Notes: generated by a model not told the origin, from the sequence alone. Positions 44,461 to 56,329 are shown, numbered from the stretch's first letter. The stretch: DNA of 64,000 bases from Fistularia commersonii (GCA_037954325.1 JBBMNZ010000031.1:2412501-2476500); one strand, 5' to 3'. Numbers and translations are program-made.

Positions 44461-45374
44461 ATTATTGTTATCATTATTATTATCATAGCATAAATAAATG
44501 CAATGCAAATAAGTCAATGCATAAATACACACAAATGGATGAATTTGATCCCATATAGATGCGAGATAGAGGTTGGGACCATTCACCATTTTGCATAATT
44601 GAATAAAATCAACAAAAAAATATATATCCTCTTTTATGTGTAATGTGTTTGTAATACATTACATTTTGCATTTTGGTGGATCATGTTTCCTGTCTATGAC
44701 TGGCCTCTTATGGGAGACAAACGCTGATTACTTTCTCCTCATTGCGATGCAACACTATTTGCATCAGAAATAGACATTTATGGCTCAAACCCCAGAGTTT
44801 ACGAGATGCTATTGAAATGTGCCAAATAATTTCTGGTGCAAAAACAAACCACCTATAATATTAGTCACCACGGACTTTGTCGTAAACCATGAAACATGTC
44901 GCTGATCTGAAGAAAATAACACCTCGTCATTTCCATTTTCAACATAGACTTTCCACCGCAGCTATCTGCCCAGATTAACACAGAAGGTGATCCCCTTTAG
45001 TACATTTGTTATAATACCCATTCACCTAATGCTTTTAGGTGTTGACATTTCCAATTCAGTTCTTTTTCATATTGTTTTCTTTTTTTTCCATGATTCTTTA
45101 TTAAGCAGTTACATAAAGAAACCTTAATTCTGACTCCTTCATCGGGATCTACTGCTGCGGCAAAAACCTCTATCTTTGCCCTTGATAAGGACCATCAATC
45201 ATGATACAGCAACATGACACAAGAAAAAATTTTTTTTTTTTACAAAGCTTGTTCAATAAGCTGGAACACAAACTATTGCCTTAGTCTTGTTATTTGAAGT
45301 GTTGTTCTGTATGTTTATACAGTAATATGTAATAAAATGTATTTTGAATATGAAAATATATTCATATAGCCCTC
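44461..45374. other. Unique stretch; 44640-45000 resembles conserved non-coding DNA
   Basis: After a TTA patch (44455-44485) the sequence to 45370 has no repeat landmark. 44640-45000 is balanced in composition with homeodomain-like and octamer-like words. No open frame. Conservation is untested. Confidence 0.3.
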
Positions 45375-45442
45375 CTTATTTTATTTTATTTTATTTTATT
45401 TTATTTTATTTTATTTTATTTTATTTTATTTTATTTTATTTT
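45375..45442. repeat. (TTTTA)n pentanucleotide microsatellite
   Basis: About 13 perfect TTTTA units. Related TTTAA/TTTTA patches follow at 45486-45550. Confidence 0.95.
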
Positions 45443-45599
45443 GGTACTTTTTGTATAAACATATTTATATATTTCTCTCAATGTAATTCAATTTAATTTA
45501 ATTTTAATTAAATTAAGTTGAATCATAATACATTTATTTTATTTTATTTTAATTCTTTCAGCACAATTTTCACCCTTGTAATAATTTAATCATTAACAT

Positions 45600-46160
45600 A
45601 AACAAACAGGTCCCAATGTTGTCCCCTTATCCCATACGAATCCGACCTCACATCTCGGCTCCATGAAACTGCAGGTTTACAGGGCAGCAACTGTGTTTTA
45701 CAATTTTCACCACTTTATGGACAGAATGGGATTTATTGAAGAAAAATTAGAACTGTCTCCATTGCTTAAGTTCAATTGGGGGATTTTTAAGCAGTGGAGC
45801 AGCTACTTAACACCACTCCTTCCTCTTTAATTGCAGTAATTATCATATTTCCAGCGGCTACTTCGGCTTTGATTAATACATTTAAGAACATGTTAATATC
45901 TCTTTTCTAGCTCAAGCACGGACAAATAAATAAACACGCAGATGGATGAAACAACAAGTAATTTCATTTTTCTTAGTCTGGCTGTAACATTAAAATATGT
46001 GCGGCAAACAAACAAGTTACCGGAAAATACACTGCGCGCGTAACCTTTTTATGGTGAAGTGTCTGCATGAAGCATTATGTAATGTACTATTCAACATGCG
46101 GCCGATCCAGGAAGTCTCCTTCTGTCAGCTCTAATAGACCTCTTTTATCATAGTTGAACT
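45600..46160. promoter_or_regulatory. Candidate conserved non-coding segment
   Basis: Repeat-free, balanced composition, no open frame, with TTTAATTGCAGTAATTATCAT (45828-45848) and similar homeodomain-type words. Purely a compositional suggestion. Confidence 0.2.
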
Positions 46161-46319
46161 CTTCATAGAGTCAAAAAAAAAAAATGCAGTGCATAGGAGT
46201 AAATTTTATTTATTGCAGACGTGAAGTAGAAGACTGTATATACATTACTGTGGATTAGAATTTAATCATAAGAATTAGTTTCTGTGAGTACAGTTTTTGC
46301 GCACCCTATTGTTTCACTT

Positions 46320-47197
46320 TCATTCATTCATATCCCAATGGGGGATATGAATATTTGGATCAAAGAGGAGCCTATCCAAGCCGTCGTTGGGCTAGAGACG
46401 GGGTCAACCCCAATTGCAGGACTGCATGTTAGCACTCATTTTACCATTCAATAATAAGTGTAAGAAATATGGCATTGCATTATACCATTGCATTTTCAGC
46501 TCAATTTTTGTTGTTCCAATTTAGGGTTTTGGTCTTTCTATATGGGGTTTGCATGTTGTCCCTGTGTCTGCATGGGGTTTCCTCTGTGATCCCCAACATG
46601 CTAGAAATTCATTGGACACCCAAATTACCCGGACATGAATACATGAGTGTCTCTGTATGAGGCATGAATGAGAGGGTGAATGATTCTATTTGTATTTGTG
46701 ATTGGGAAAATATATGGTCGTTTGTTTCTATCTGTCGCATATCTCTATATGACATACAATTGAAGGAAGCTGTATGTTTTTTTTTTTGTTTTTTTTTCCT
46801 CAATATGTCATTGGAATGAGAGGGTGAATGATTTTTTTTGTGTGTTTTTATGACCTGTGAATGGGAAACTGAATGAATGGATGTCTTTATGTGAAGTATA
46901 TATATAAGTGAAATGTCATGTGTCTTCATATGACATGCGGATTAGAGAATGAACAGTTTTTTGTCCATAATTGATGTGTGAATGAGTAACAATTTTTTTT
47001 TTTTTTTTTCTGTACAATTACCAAATGAGGGGGTGAATAATTATATTTCTTTATGCGAATGGGAAAATGAATATTTTATATATCTCTATATGATGTGAGT
47101 AAAGGAAGCTGTATGTTTTTCTATCGATATCACATTTGAATGAGAGAGTGAACAGTTTGTATCTCAGTATAATGTGTAAATGAGTGACTAAATGTAT

Positions 47198-47233
<36 letters not shown>

Positions 47234-47235
47234 AA
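46320..47235 (+). repeat. R1 repeat passing into a ~45-bp minisatellite, ending in (AT)n
   Basis: An inverted R1 piece (46320-46430) is followed by R1 in plus orientation (46535-46680: GGGGTTTGCATGTTGTCCC...). From 46640 come degenerate units of TGTCTCTATATGACATGTGAATGAGAGGGTGAATGATT form, and finally (AT)n at 47197-47230. It is the reverse-complement equivalent of the array at 32520-33590. Confidence 0.75.
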
Positions 47236-47861
47236 CTGAATCCAGTAAAAGGCCCCAAATGCACTAAACCCACAAAGCTGTTTGAAATGACCATCTTAAG
47301 AAGTTTCTTTCTAAGATATGACAAAAACACGTTGCTTGGCTTGCGGGTCACAGTGAGAGTGGCTGAGCAGAGACCTGCTGCTAAAACAGCGTAAAGATTA
47401 GGATGTTATCTGAGAGGCCAACTTTCAGCATGGAGTATTCCTGTAATCCCTACTGTCTTATGGAAGGAGCCAGTTAGGATCTGGAACAGCCAGCGTGGAT
47501 ATCTGCCTTTAATCCAGAGATTGGCTGGTATTCTGGGTCTTTGTAAAGCTGTGGCATATTAAGGGAATGTACATGCAGTGTTATGTACACACATGGACAA
47601 AATACACACACACACACACACACTTCTAAAATGCAGAAAAATAGGCAAAAAGGGAATAATTGTTAGTCTTGACCCTTATTTGTTTTCCTTTTCTGCCTCT
47701 GAATTTTTAACAACTACAAAATCCTTTGAAGTATTCATTCATTGTTTATTTATTAAACATAATAATATTAAATTTAATACATATATAATGCAAAAAAACA
47801 TTCCCAAGAATAATCCCAATACTAATATAATACTCGTATTACTAACAATTAGACAACATAA
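47236..47861. other. Unique stretch, nothing recognised
   Basis: Contains a short (CA)n at 47605-47623. The frame 47578-47868 has no domain. Confidence 0.4.
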
Positions 47862-48043
<182 letters not shown>

Positions 48044-48415
48044 ATTTATGAATTCTTCATCTTCCTCTGCTTCTCATGATTAGTGTTGCAATAAATGCCA
48101 GTAAACCTTTACTTTTTACGCTAGTTTGAGTGTGTATGTATGGGTGTGTGTGTCTTGGAGAGTTTTACGCTGGACGTTTTGTTTTTGCTCTCAATCTTTT
48201 CAATCTCAGCTGACACTAAACACGAGTCCCTTCCATGATCCCTGGCTTCATGAACTATTTCCATATTTTATCCTTGGGATGCCTCAGATGAGCAGGCTGC
48301 AGTATTTGGAATAGAATCAAACGTTGTTAATCCCGCGGAATAATGAAGAAGGACATTCTTTTGCTGGAAGGCTCCAACATTGCATATATTCACTCAAAAT
48401 ATGATGATCTGGTAG
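48044..48415. other. Unique stretch, nothing recognised
   Basis: No supported feature. Confidence 0.4.
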
Positions 48416-48424
48416 AATTTCAGT

Positions 48425-48770
48425 AGAGCATGGAAGGGGTGAGCGGTGTCCCTGATACCGAGCAGCTTCTACAGTCTCCTCTTAGACACCTCCACCAAAG
48501 AGTCCAATTCAACTCCAAGGACGGAGCCAGCCTTCCTGATGAACCTATTTATTCTTTTAGCTGCCGTCTGTCTACTGCCCCAGGACACTACAGCGTAGAA
48601 GATGAGGCTGGACACCACCGTGTGATCAAACATCTGCAGCATGGCTCTGCAGACATTAAAAGATCTAAGTCTCCTGAGAAACAACAGGCGGCTCTGACCT
48701 TTCTTGTTCTGTATATACTCCCATCCGTGATACTCCAGGTGATGATGATTATTGATTGATAATTATTCAA
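48425..48770 (-). mobile_element. Rex1/L2-type LINE, C-terminal fragment
   Basis: Minus strand encodes FLRRLRSFNVCRAMLQMF, then VVSSLIFYAVVSWGSR, KRINRFIRKAGSVLGVELDS and LVEVSKRR. This is the block after the RT thumb of CR1/L2/Rex1-type LINEs. The copy is truncated on both sides and is a different subfamily from 10862-13240. Confidence 0.8.
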
Positions 48771-49109
48771 TGATAAGTCTCCCTTTTACAACTTGACTGG
48801 TGTCTTCGGCTCTAATTTCTGGTTTCTATGGGTGGTGATACCGGTCAACAATCCATCGACAATCACAACAAATGTGCCATAAATGCTTGGGAACATTGTC
48901 AACTTTTTAAAAATATCTTTCATGGAGCCAAAAGTTGCTCCATGACTTGCATTCCTATATGAGGCTCATGAAACCATACTGACCGACTCAATCTGAACTG
49001 TACCCTTTGTTTCAATGTACGATGGCCTACGATCCTTTGAAATGCTCCTCCCTTTTCACTTTGCGCATATTGTACTTCAGCTGGGTGTTGGTCATCACTG
49101 ATTTCCAAC
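48771..49109. other. Unique stretch, nothing recognised
   Basis: No supported feature. Confidence 0.4.
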
Positions 49110-49802
49110 TTTAAGCAGATTTTTTTTTTTTTTTGAACATTTATTAGAACAGGTTCCTTAACAGTCACACACATTCTTACAAAACCTCATAACAAGATAC
49201 ACATTATACAATATTCTTTATAGGTCACTTATTTCCTCATTAGCAAGAGAAAAAAAAACAAAACAAAAAAAAAAACACAAAAACAAAACAAAAAAAAACA
49301 TCTAACTCAGTCAAATAGAGATAATATCTTCAACTCTCCAAATATTTTTTAATGGGTGACCATTTGTCAAGATATAGGTCTGTCTGAAGTCGTAAGTTTG
49401 CTGTTATGCGTTCCATGCAGTTTACATCCTTAAGCCTCTGATGCCACTGGTCCAGGGTGGGTGGGTGGGGTTTCAGCCAGTTTACTGTGATCATTTTATG
49501 TGCAATTAATAGAAGAACTCTAAGCGAAAACACCTGTTTTTTCCTTAAATCGCTTGTTGATGCTGTTCCCATAATAAATTGCTGTGGATCAATTGGTCTG
49601 TTTAATTTTAAAATCTCACTTATTTGTTTTTCTACCTCTTCCTGGAATTTCATCAGTTTAGGGCAGTCCCAAAAAATGTGGAAAAAGTCCCCCGTGATGC
49701 CACAGCCCCTCCAACACAGGGGAGACCAGTTATTATCATAAGAAGCTATTATCAAGGGAGTTTTAAAATACCTTATTCTTAACTTCCATTTAAGCAGATT
49801 TT
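49110..49802 (-). mobile_element. L1-type LINE insertion with 14-bp target-site duplication
   Basis: TTTAAGCAGATTTT stands at both borders (left from 49110, merging into the poly(T); right 49789-49802). Inside, a T run (49121-49134) is the reverse-complemented poly(A) tail, followed by 3-prime UTR and the end of ORF2. The copy is 5-prime truncated (about 665 bp), the usual fate of L1 insertions. Clear borders and a readable frame suggest a fairly young insertion. Confidence 0.9.
49330..49755 (-). pseudogene. L1 ORF2 C-terminal fragment
   Basis: 141 codons with LCWRGCGITGDFFHIFWDCP, a C-x-x-C-x(7)-H-x(4)-C-like zinc-binding pattern of the L1 C-terminus (the first C-x-x-C is altered), then VEKQISEILKLN and LDQWHQRLKDVNCMERITAN. 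It has no RT or endonuclease part. Confidence 0.85.
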
Positions 49803-50057
49803 AAGGAGGGGGCATACTAATCAAGGAGCGTGGTTTCATTATTGACCTTGTTGTCTATGCATTTATGCATTTACTTTGTTCAAAAGTTCTATTGAATTTA
49901 AGATAATTAAATTTGGGTTTTCCTATTCTGTCTTTTTCCAATTTTACCAGATTTACTGTTATCTTTATTTAATCTTGTTTGTATTCTTGTTGTAATCTTG
50001 TATTGTTTATTCTATTACTATTTTTATTTTTATAACCATCATCATTATTATTATCAG

Positions 50058-50112
50058 TCTTCTTCTTCTTCTTCTTCTTCTTCTTCTTCTTCTTCTTCTT
50101 CTTCTTCTTCTT

Positions 50113-50143
<31 letters not shown>

Positions 50144-50170
50144 TTATTATTATTATTATTATTATTATTG
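50058..50170. repeat. (TTC)n followed by (TTA)n
   Basis: About 28 TTC units then 10 TTA units. Frames give poly-Ser and poly-Tyr. Confidence 0.97.
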
Positions 50171-50209
50171 TCTTGTGTATGACTACCTGCTTTTGGATTT
50201 ATTATTTAT

Positions 50210-50315
50210 TACTTAATTTAATTTATTTATTTATCTATTTAATTATTTATTTATTTATGTCTTTATTTATTTATTTATTTATTTATGTCTTTATTTATTT
50301 ATTTATTTTTTTTAC
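50210..50315. repeat. (TTTA)n tract with GTCTTTA variants
   Basis: TTTA units twice interrupted by TTTATGTCTT, suggesting a higher-order repeat of about 40 bases. Confidence 0.85.
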
Positions 50316-50439
50316 ACCAGGTTTCCATAACGAGATATTTTGGCTGTAAGAATGAGGCGGACACTCATCACGATTAATTATCATCCCAAAAAGCCAAAAG
50401 CCAACCTTGTTTCAATGATGCTTCCATGTTCCTCTACGA

Positions 50440-51076
50440 CAGGGGTCGGCAACCCATGGCTCCGGAGCTGCCTGCGGCTCTTTCATCCTTACACTGCGGC
50501 TCCGACTGTCTTGGGAAAATAAATTATAAGTATTTAATTAAAGTGTATTTTATTATGTTAGTTCCTTTTTTTAATTTCAGTTTTAAATTGGAAGATTATT
50601 GTGATCTCAAAATAAACGTTGCGCTTGCGGAAGCCGGTATACCCGCCAGCTGGTTTAGTGCCGATTTGCAGATGCCGTGCGCAGAAGTTCAGGACCAGAA
50701 GTCCCATTAACTAGGTAAAAAAAATATTTATGAAGATACTTTGCAAATATTTATTTTTTATTGTTTACTGACACAGTGACTTTTTCCCAATTTATTTTTA
50801 AAATTCAGATCAAGGCTCCACTACACGCTCTGAAAGCCTAAAGCTCAAATTGTTCAAAATGTGTTCATTAAATGAGTAAAATTTAATTTTCTATGTAGCA
50901 CTTCGTGAATTTCATGAGCAACACACTACACTCCTGTTTATACAAAGTGTGAAGGTAATAAAAAGCAATTGCAGTGGTACCTGGACATCAAAAAGTAATT
51001 GCGGCTCCAAGTGTGATCTTTTCTGTGGAAACCGGGTCCAAATGGCTCTTTGGGTGTTGAAGGTTGCTGACCCCTG
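50440..51076. mobile_element. hAT MITE with CAGGGGTCGGCAACC termini
   Basis: Left end CAGGGGTCGGCAACCCATGG; right end, reverse complemented, CAGGGGTCAGCAACCTTCAAC. The 637-bp element has no transposase frame. Flanking 8-mers ctctacga (50432-50439) and cttttcaa (51077-51084) match at five of eight positions, as expected of an aged hAT target duplication. Confidence 0.85.
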
Positions 51077-51344
51077 CTTTTCAAATATTGATTGTACTGG
51101 GATCATTTCAGATCATACTGTGTATCCAAACGGCTTTTTCTCATTTCAGTTATAACTAATGACTATAACCCCTTTCGTGGGATTATTAAATAATTTGCCT
51201 GGGCTGTTACCACCCAATGTTCCAAAAAAAATCCATTTACTTTGTTATTTGTTTTCTCTCATAATCCCTTTCAACCTTGCAAGTTATTATTCGCTATTTG
51301 GAAAATAAGGTGGACACTAGAGGCGTGACTTTTAAGGGCTGGGG
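51077..51344. other. Unique stretch, nothing recognised
   Basis: No supported feature. Confidence 0.4.
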
Positions 51345-52052
51345 GGCATTGTGGTCCGCGGAAGTTTACTTTCAGTTTTGTGTTGGTGTTAAAGGACTAC
51401 AGTTTGAACTCGCCTTTGTGGACCATAACCCGTCCTTCTGACATCACATCGGTGACCCCATTCTGGACACGTCTGACTCAGACAAAATGTACGACCACGT
51501 TCCCCAACACTCAAAACCAGCCATTCTGGCTCCTGCCTCGACGCTCCTGGATTTCTGACGGAGTGACCCGGCTTCCCGGTCAAGCCTGTCCAGGCACTTG
51601 TCCATCTGCAAGAGATTGTCTTGGAGTAGTCACTGTGCTTGACAAGTGGTGCACAAGGCGAGTTTTGCAGCTGTTGTGCGACCCACCGTAACATGGTAAA
51701 TATGCTACGGTCCTGGGTGTTTGTGCAACCTGATGCTCATCGCTTTGTGTTCCCTTGCAAGGTTCCACATTGAAGTGTCCGTCCTTCCAGGACCCCACTG
51801 GTGCCTCCTGCTGCTGCTTCAAGTGAGGGACGACACAGTACTCGTGGCAGACTGCTCAAGCCTCCCATGAGAGACTAGTTTATGTTCAGGAGTTCCATCT
51901 GGCTGTTCAGAGGGGAGTGGGGCCTCTCACCGCATGGGACTCGAAGCTGGGGGCGTTGTTTTGGTCAGGGGCATTATGGTCCACAGAAGTTCACTGTTAA
52001 CACCAACACTGTTTTGTGTTGGAGTTAAAGGAATAAAGTTAGAACTCACTTT
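51345..52052 (+). mobile_element. Possible LTR-retrotransposon relic between direct repeats
   Basis: A 73-base segment (51345-51417) recurs as 51969-52052: GGCATTxTGGTCC, AGAAGTT.ACT, GTTTTGTGTTGGxGTTAAAGG and AGxTxGAACTC, with a 12-base insertion in the second. The 550-base middle is GC-rich with no readable frame. The pattern could be the ends of two LTRs with most of the element gone, or a plain tandem duplication. A GGTGACCCC word (51450-51458) after the first repeat resembles a primer-binding region. Confidence 0.45.
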
Positions 52053-52059
52053 CATCTTG

Positions 52060-52325
52060 CAGTGGATGCTGTAGCCTATCCCAGCTGTGAGAGGATGCTA
52101 TGTGCCGGACTGATCAATTGCAGGGTCATGTATACAGACAAAAAAACATTCACTCACTCAATCGGGGCAATTTTCCCAACATTTTCCAATTAACCTGCTG
52201 CATGTTTTTTGACTGCTGGAGTAAAGCTAAACAAACTCCACATATAAAGGTCCCCTTGTTGGAATCAAACCAGGGTGCTCCGTGCTATGAGGCCAAAGCC
52301 CTAACCATTGCGCTGCCCTTTTAAA
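52060..52325 (-). repeat. R1 dispersed repeat, nearly complete copy
   Basis: GTAGCCTATCCCAGCTGTG, CAATTAACCTGCTGCATG and a tRNA-like end ATCAAACCAGGG...GAGGCCAAAGCCCTAACCATTG. It begins directly at the end of the direct-repeat segment. Confidence 0.75.
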
Positions 52326-53747
52326 AGACCCACTTTTTTTTTCTGCATGAGATGTCAGGTATGTGGTGGGGTGCTTTGTCAGATGACAAGTGGATCAGCC
52401 AATCGCAACACACCATCCATTGCTCATAAGTCTACCATAACTTTATGAGCAGTAACATTCAATTTTTTTCAAACTAAATGACAGGCAGTTGCAGGCGGTA
52501 CCACCAGTGGTTTGTTTGCTTTTTCCGTTTGTAGTACAAGCAGGCAGGGATCTGAGTGGAAAACATTGTTTATCCAATATCTTCGGGCAAATAAACTAAA
52601 CTTCGCACTGGAGGAGAATGGTAAAAAGAACAAGTATTGGTATAAAGTAGGAAAAGACAAAGCTATGAAATACAACCAAACAAACACAGGCTTCGGCCAA
52701 GAGTAAAACTGGAAACTAAAATAGCACAAGCACCAATGATACATCGAGAGATGGGTGGACAACAGGTTGGGAGCTGACTGGATAATGATGGACAGGTGAA
52801 AAGTGTTCGAGAAAGGGAAGGTAATTGCACGAGAAAGAAATCGACTAATGGCAGAAAAAAAAGAACCAGCATCACAAAGGAACCAATGGGCGAGATGTCG
52901 CGATTGATAAAATGTCTGAAGTTGGATTTCCCGAAGTGTATATCACAGACATCCACAGACCATTTTTACGATCTGACTGTCACCCACCCCCTTACTGTTT
53001 AGATAATTTATTCAGCTGATAGAACACCAGATGTTGAGGTGCTGGTTCTTTCGGACCCTTATGCAACACAGGACTCCGCATCAACAGGGAGAGAGTTAAA
53101 GAAAATATCTACTGAGGGTTAATAGTTCAGCGTTTAGGGGCATGGAGATGACGCCAGGAGACCACTGCACCTGTATCCATCGGGGTTCTGGCAGCAGGTG
53201 AACAGCTCATTGTTGGCTTGGTGTGGACTCTGCCAGACATGAGAGCGCCGACGTCCAAACAAAACTCAAACACGAGGCCTGTTGGGACTTGGAGGCTAGG
53301 TGGAAGGGCACTGGCCAGGTCAGGCCTAGGAGGCCGGACAGAGAATTTTGCAACCAAAGTGGGGAAGCCTGGGGCAGAAAAGTGCTGGCAATCGACCCTT
53401 GAAGAGGGATCCCATCAGGTCCAGAAGGCCAGGCAGAGAGATAACTCAGTATAAGCAAGTCTGCAATGTGATACCACAAAAAAAAGACAAACACATCATA
53501 AATAATGACGTAACAAATACTAAAAGCATTATATACAACATGGGATATGAAAAAAGTAGATGAAAAAGGCACAGAAAAATTACAAAAATTGGAAATATGC
53601 AATGCTGTGTGATACTATAGACAAGATTTGCACATGCAATGCAAAACTCTCTATATCATTTATTATTTTTAGTCATTGCGTAATGGACTTTCTTTTAAAA
53701 AATATCCTTTCATGCATCATGATCTCTTTTGAATCCAAGAATTTGAA
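52326..53747. other. Unassigned stretch; GC-richer block 53140-53450
   Basis: No domain or terminus recognised. The block 53140-53450 has an even, exon- or repeat-like composition with frames up to 131 codons (53207-53602 minus, 53218-53454 plus), none of known family. Confidence 0.35.
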
Positions 53748-53773
53748 TTTTTTTTTTTTTTTTTTTTTTTTTT
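53748..53773. repeat. Poly(T) tract
   Basis: About 26 T; possibly the tail of a minus-strand retrotransposed copy, though no element was recognised beside it. Confidence 0.85.
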
Positions 53774-53892
53774 GCAATGTTTTACAATTGTTGAGACCTG
53801 GCTGAGTAATAAATAAATCCATAAATATATATGTGGACGGTGGTTTCAGACCAGCACTCTGGTAGCCAGTCCGTGCAGTTCTGTAAGTCTGG

Positions 53893-53916
53893 TGTGTGTG
53901 TGTGTGTGTGTGTGTT
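53893..53916. repeat. (GT)n microsatellite
   Basis: About 12 GT units. Confidence 0.9.
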
Positions 53917-53979
53917 GAGGGGAGCAGATTAGATATAATAAGTCCTGTGGGCCGTGGAGATTCCCTGTGATATAGTGGA

Positions 53980-54430
53980 AGAGGCTGTCAGTTTGACAGA
54001 CAGCTTATGGCGGTGTGGCCGGTTGGGTGCAAAGGAGGAGGAGGAGGAGGAGCTGCAGGAGGCACAAAAAAAGGACGGAGGAGATGGATGTCATCCCTCT
54101 CCGGGACATGAGAAATGACTGATCTTCACACATCTATCACCGGACCAGGATGAAGGAGGAGATGTGTGGAGGCGGAGGGTTGGGGGACACGGTGAGGCAC
54201 ATCCATTCCCCGGCCCGCCGCTCTCCCACCCAGCCGGCGGGTCACCGAGGGGTAAATCTTTCCCGTGCCTTATTTTGCTGATTGCCCTTCTGACAAGAAA
54301 TAGAGTTCGGGGACGCCCAGGCAGGTTGTCCCCGGTCGTCCCCCTTGCGTATCGGAGAGCCCAGCAGCAAGTATAAATCCCAACCCCCGGAACACACCTG
54401 ACACGTGCCGGCAGAGGTGTTGTGATGGAT
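53980..54430 (+). promoter_or_regulatory. CpG-rich patch, candidate promoter / first exon
   Basis: About 15 CpG sites fall within 54150-54380, far above the surrounding DNA. A possible first coding exon starts with ATG at 54150 and runs 14 codons in frame (MKEEMCGGGGLGDT) to a GTGAGG donor at 54192. An acceptor-like CTTTCATGCAG occurs at 54504-54514. None of this is proof: short ATG-to-donor stretches occur by chance, no downstream coding exon is recognised, and the minus-strand frame 54091-54447 is equally open. Confidence 0.3.
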
Positions 54431-54616
54431 TTATTTAACACGCGCACACAAACTCAACCACATGATGAAACACCTTGCAAAAGAAATACTAAACTTTTCC
54501 CTTTTCTTTCATGCAGGAATTACCAGGTGCGCGGGGAGTCGCACTTCTCTGAAGTCTGTCAACTGTCAAACAGTAAAAGACAAAAGTTAAATGACTTAAC
54601 TCCAAAGGTTTTTTAT

Positions 54617-54640
54617 CTTTTTTTTTTTTTTTTTTTTTTG
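54617..54640. repeat. Poly(T) tract
   Basis: About 21 T after a TTTTATC segment. Confidence 0.85.
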
Positions 54641-55816
54641 CAAGAGCCAACAGATTGGCTGCTAAGACTTTAAATTATTCTACTCTCGTTGAAAGAAAAA
54701 AAAAAATCCAAAAAAACAAAAAGCAGCTGTCAGTTGACGCCTCATAAATTTTTCTCGCTTTGAAATGTTGGATTCTTTTGCAAAGAACAAAAGCCAATAC
54801 AGAGGGAAGCTTTACCTGATATGCGATTCTGTTGGCGTTTCTCTCAACTTTAAATCCCCGACAGACTCGGGGCAAATTTTACAGGGACGACACAAACTGA
54901 AATTCACACTTTTTGTGACCCAAAATTAAAATTAAATGAATGTAAATATATTTCAGGAGAAAAATCTAATTTTTTTGGAAAATTAAAATAAGAAGAAATT
55001 TATAAAAAGATAAGTGAATGGTTGCTTTTCTCAGTATGCGGGTTTGTGTCCGGCTATCCTGCTCCAGCATTGCTACAACCGCAGGAAAAGCAGTATGTAA
55101 TCAATGGATAGAAAAAAAAAAAGATTAAATCTGTAGGAACGAATAAAAATAATATGAAACAGTAAATTCATATACAAATAAATAAATAAATAATATGTAA
55201 CTAAACTAAATCAATACATAAGTAGATCAATCAATAAATAATCACATAAATAAAATTCAACCTTTGGTCACTCAGAAAATGTTGACTATCCAAGAAAGTT
55301 TTCTCCCGCAAAAGTGAAAGAAGTTCGTGACTGAAGAAATCCCTGGTGCACTCTCGGATGTGTTAGTGCAACGGTCCATCTCTGAAACGGATGTCGCAGC
55401 CGTTCACGGGTATTCCAGCTGACGTCCGTAATTTCAGCTGACAGGCCGGGGCGTGCTCCGGGAACGTCCCGATAGAGTGTTGCCGCTCTGCATTTCAAAA
55501 GAGACACGTTAGCTGGATTTTGATGGAAATGCAGGATATTCGCTAAGAGTACGTTTTGCAAGGGCGGTAAAACCGATGCGAAGACGTCGTTGCGATCAGA
55601 TTATATCCAAATAAAAATATAACAATGACGTTAGACCAGTGTGACACAGGTGAAGGTACTGTGAGATTTCCTGCTGGGATGCCAAACTTAAATCTAAGAA
55701 TTTAAAAAAAAAAAAAAGGGTTGAAAGTAGAAACCACTAAAATCTCATCCATACCACCCTCAGCTTCGGTCCAAATCAGGCTTTATCGGACGCTCCCCGC
55801 CTCATGCTATTTTTAC
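54641..55816. other. AT-rich stretch with a CpG-richer block 55340-55600
   Basis: AATAAATA-type low complexity at 55160-55255. The block 55340-55600 has about a dozen CpG sites and an open minus frame (55286-55561, 91 codons) without a known domain. Confidence 0.35.
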
Positions 55817-55848
55817 TGATAATAATAATAATAATAATAATAATACTA

Positions 55849-55975
55849 TGATTAACTGGCGACGACTCCAGCATGTACCCTGCCTCTCGCCCGGTGACAA
55901 CTGGGATGGGCTCCAGCATGACCCTGAGTGCAGAATCAGCAGTAGAAGATGGATGGATGGCTGGATGGGTGGATG
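55849..55975 (+). repeat. R1 dispersed repeat, 3-prime part
   Basis: CTGCCTCTCGCCCGGTGACA, CTGGGATGGGCTCCAGCATG, CCCTGAGTGCAG and a GATGGATGG tail. An (ATA)n lies at 55818-55843 and an (AAT)n at 55978-56002. Confidence 0.8.
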
Positions 55976-56049
55976 GATAATAATAATGATAATAATAATA
56001 ATAAAGCTAGTTTTAAATGATTATAAATATAATTTAATAACATCTCACA

Positions 56050-56165
56050 ACATAGCGTAACAGCACAATGGTTAGCACTTCAGCCTCACAGCATGAAGGA
56101 CCTGTGTGGAGTTTACATGTTCTTTCCCGTGTTGTGGCAGGATAAACAGCAGATGATGGATTGAT
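56050..56165 (+). repeat. R1 dispersed repeat, 5-prime part
   Basis: ACAATGGTTAGCACTTCAGC (tRNA-like start), CTCACAGCATGAAGG and TGTGTGGAGTTTACATGTTC. Confidence 0.8.
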
Positions 56166-56329
56166 GGAATATAAGGAGCATAAGAAGTTAGCATATTAAA
56201 AAGAATTAAAATGCAATCAAATCACATTCAATATGAATTTTACTGAATTGAATAAACATATAGATGAATAAATGAATGCATTTAATCAATGAATGTAAAA
56301 TGATAATAACACAATTGACGAGTGAATTC

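Noticed and set aside
53207..53602. 131-codon minus frame as a gene
   Set aside because: Composition and frame show no known domain; the N-terminal half is AT-rich low complexity. Not supported.
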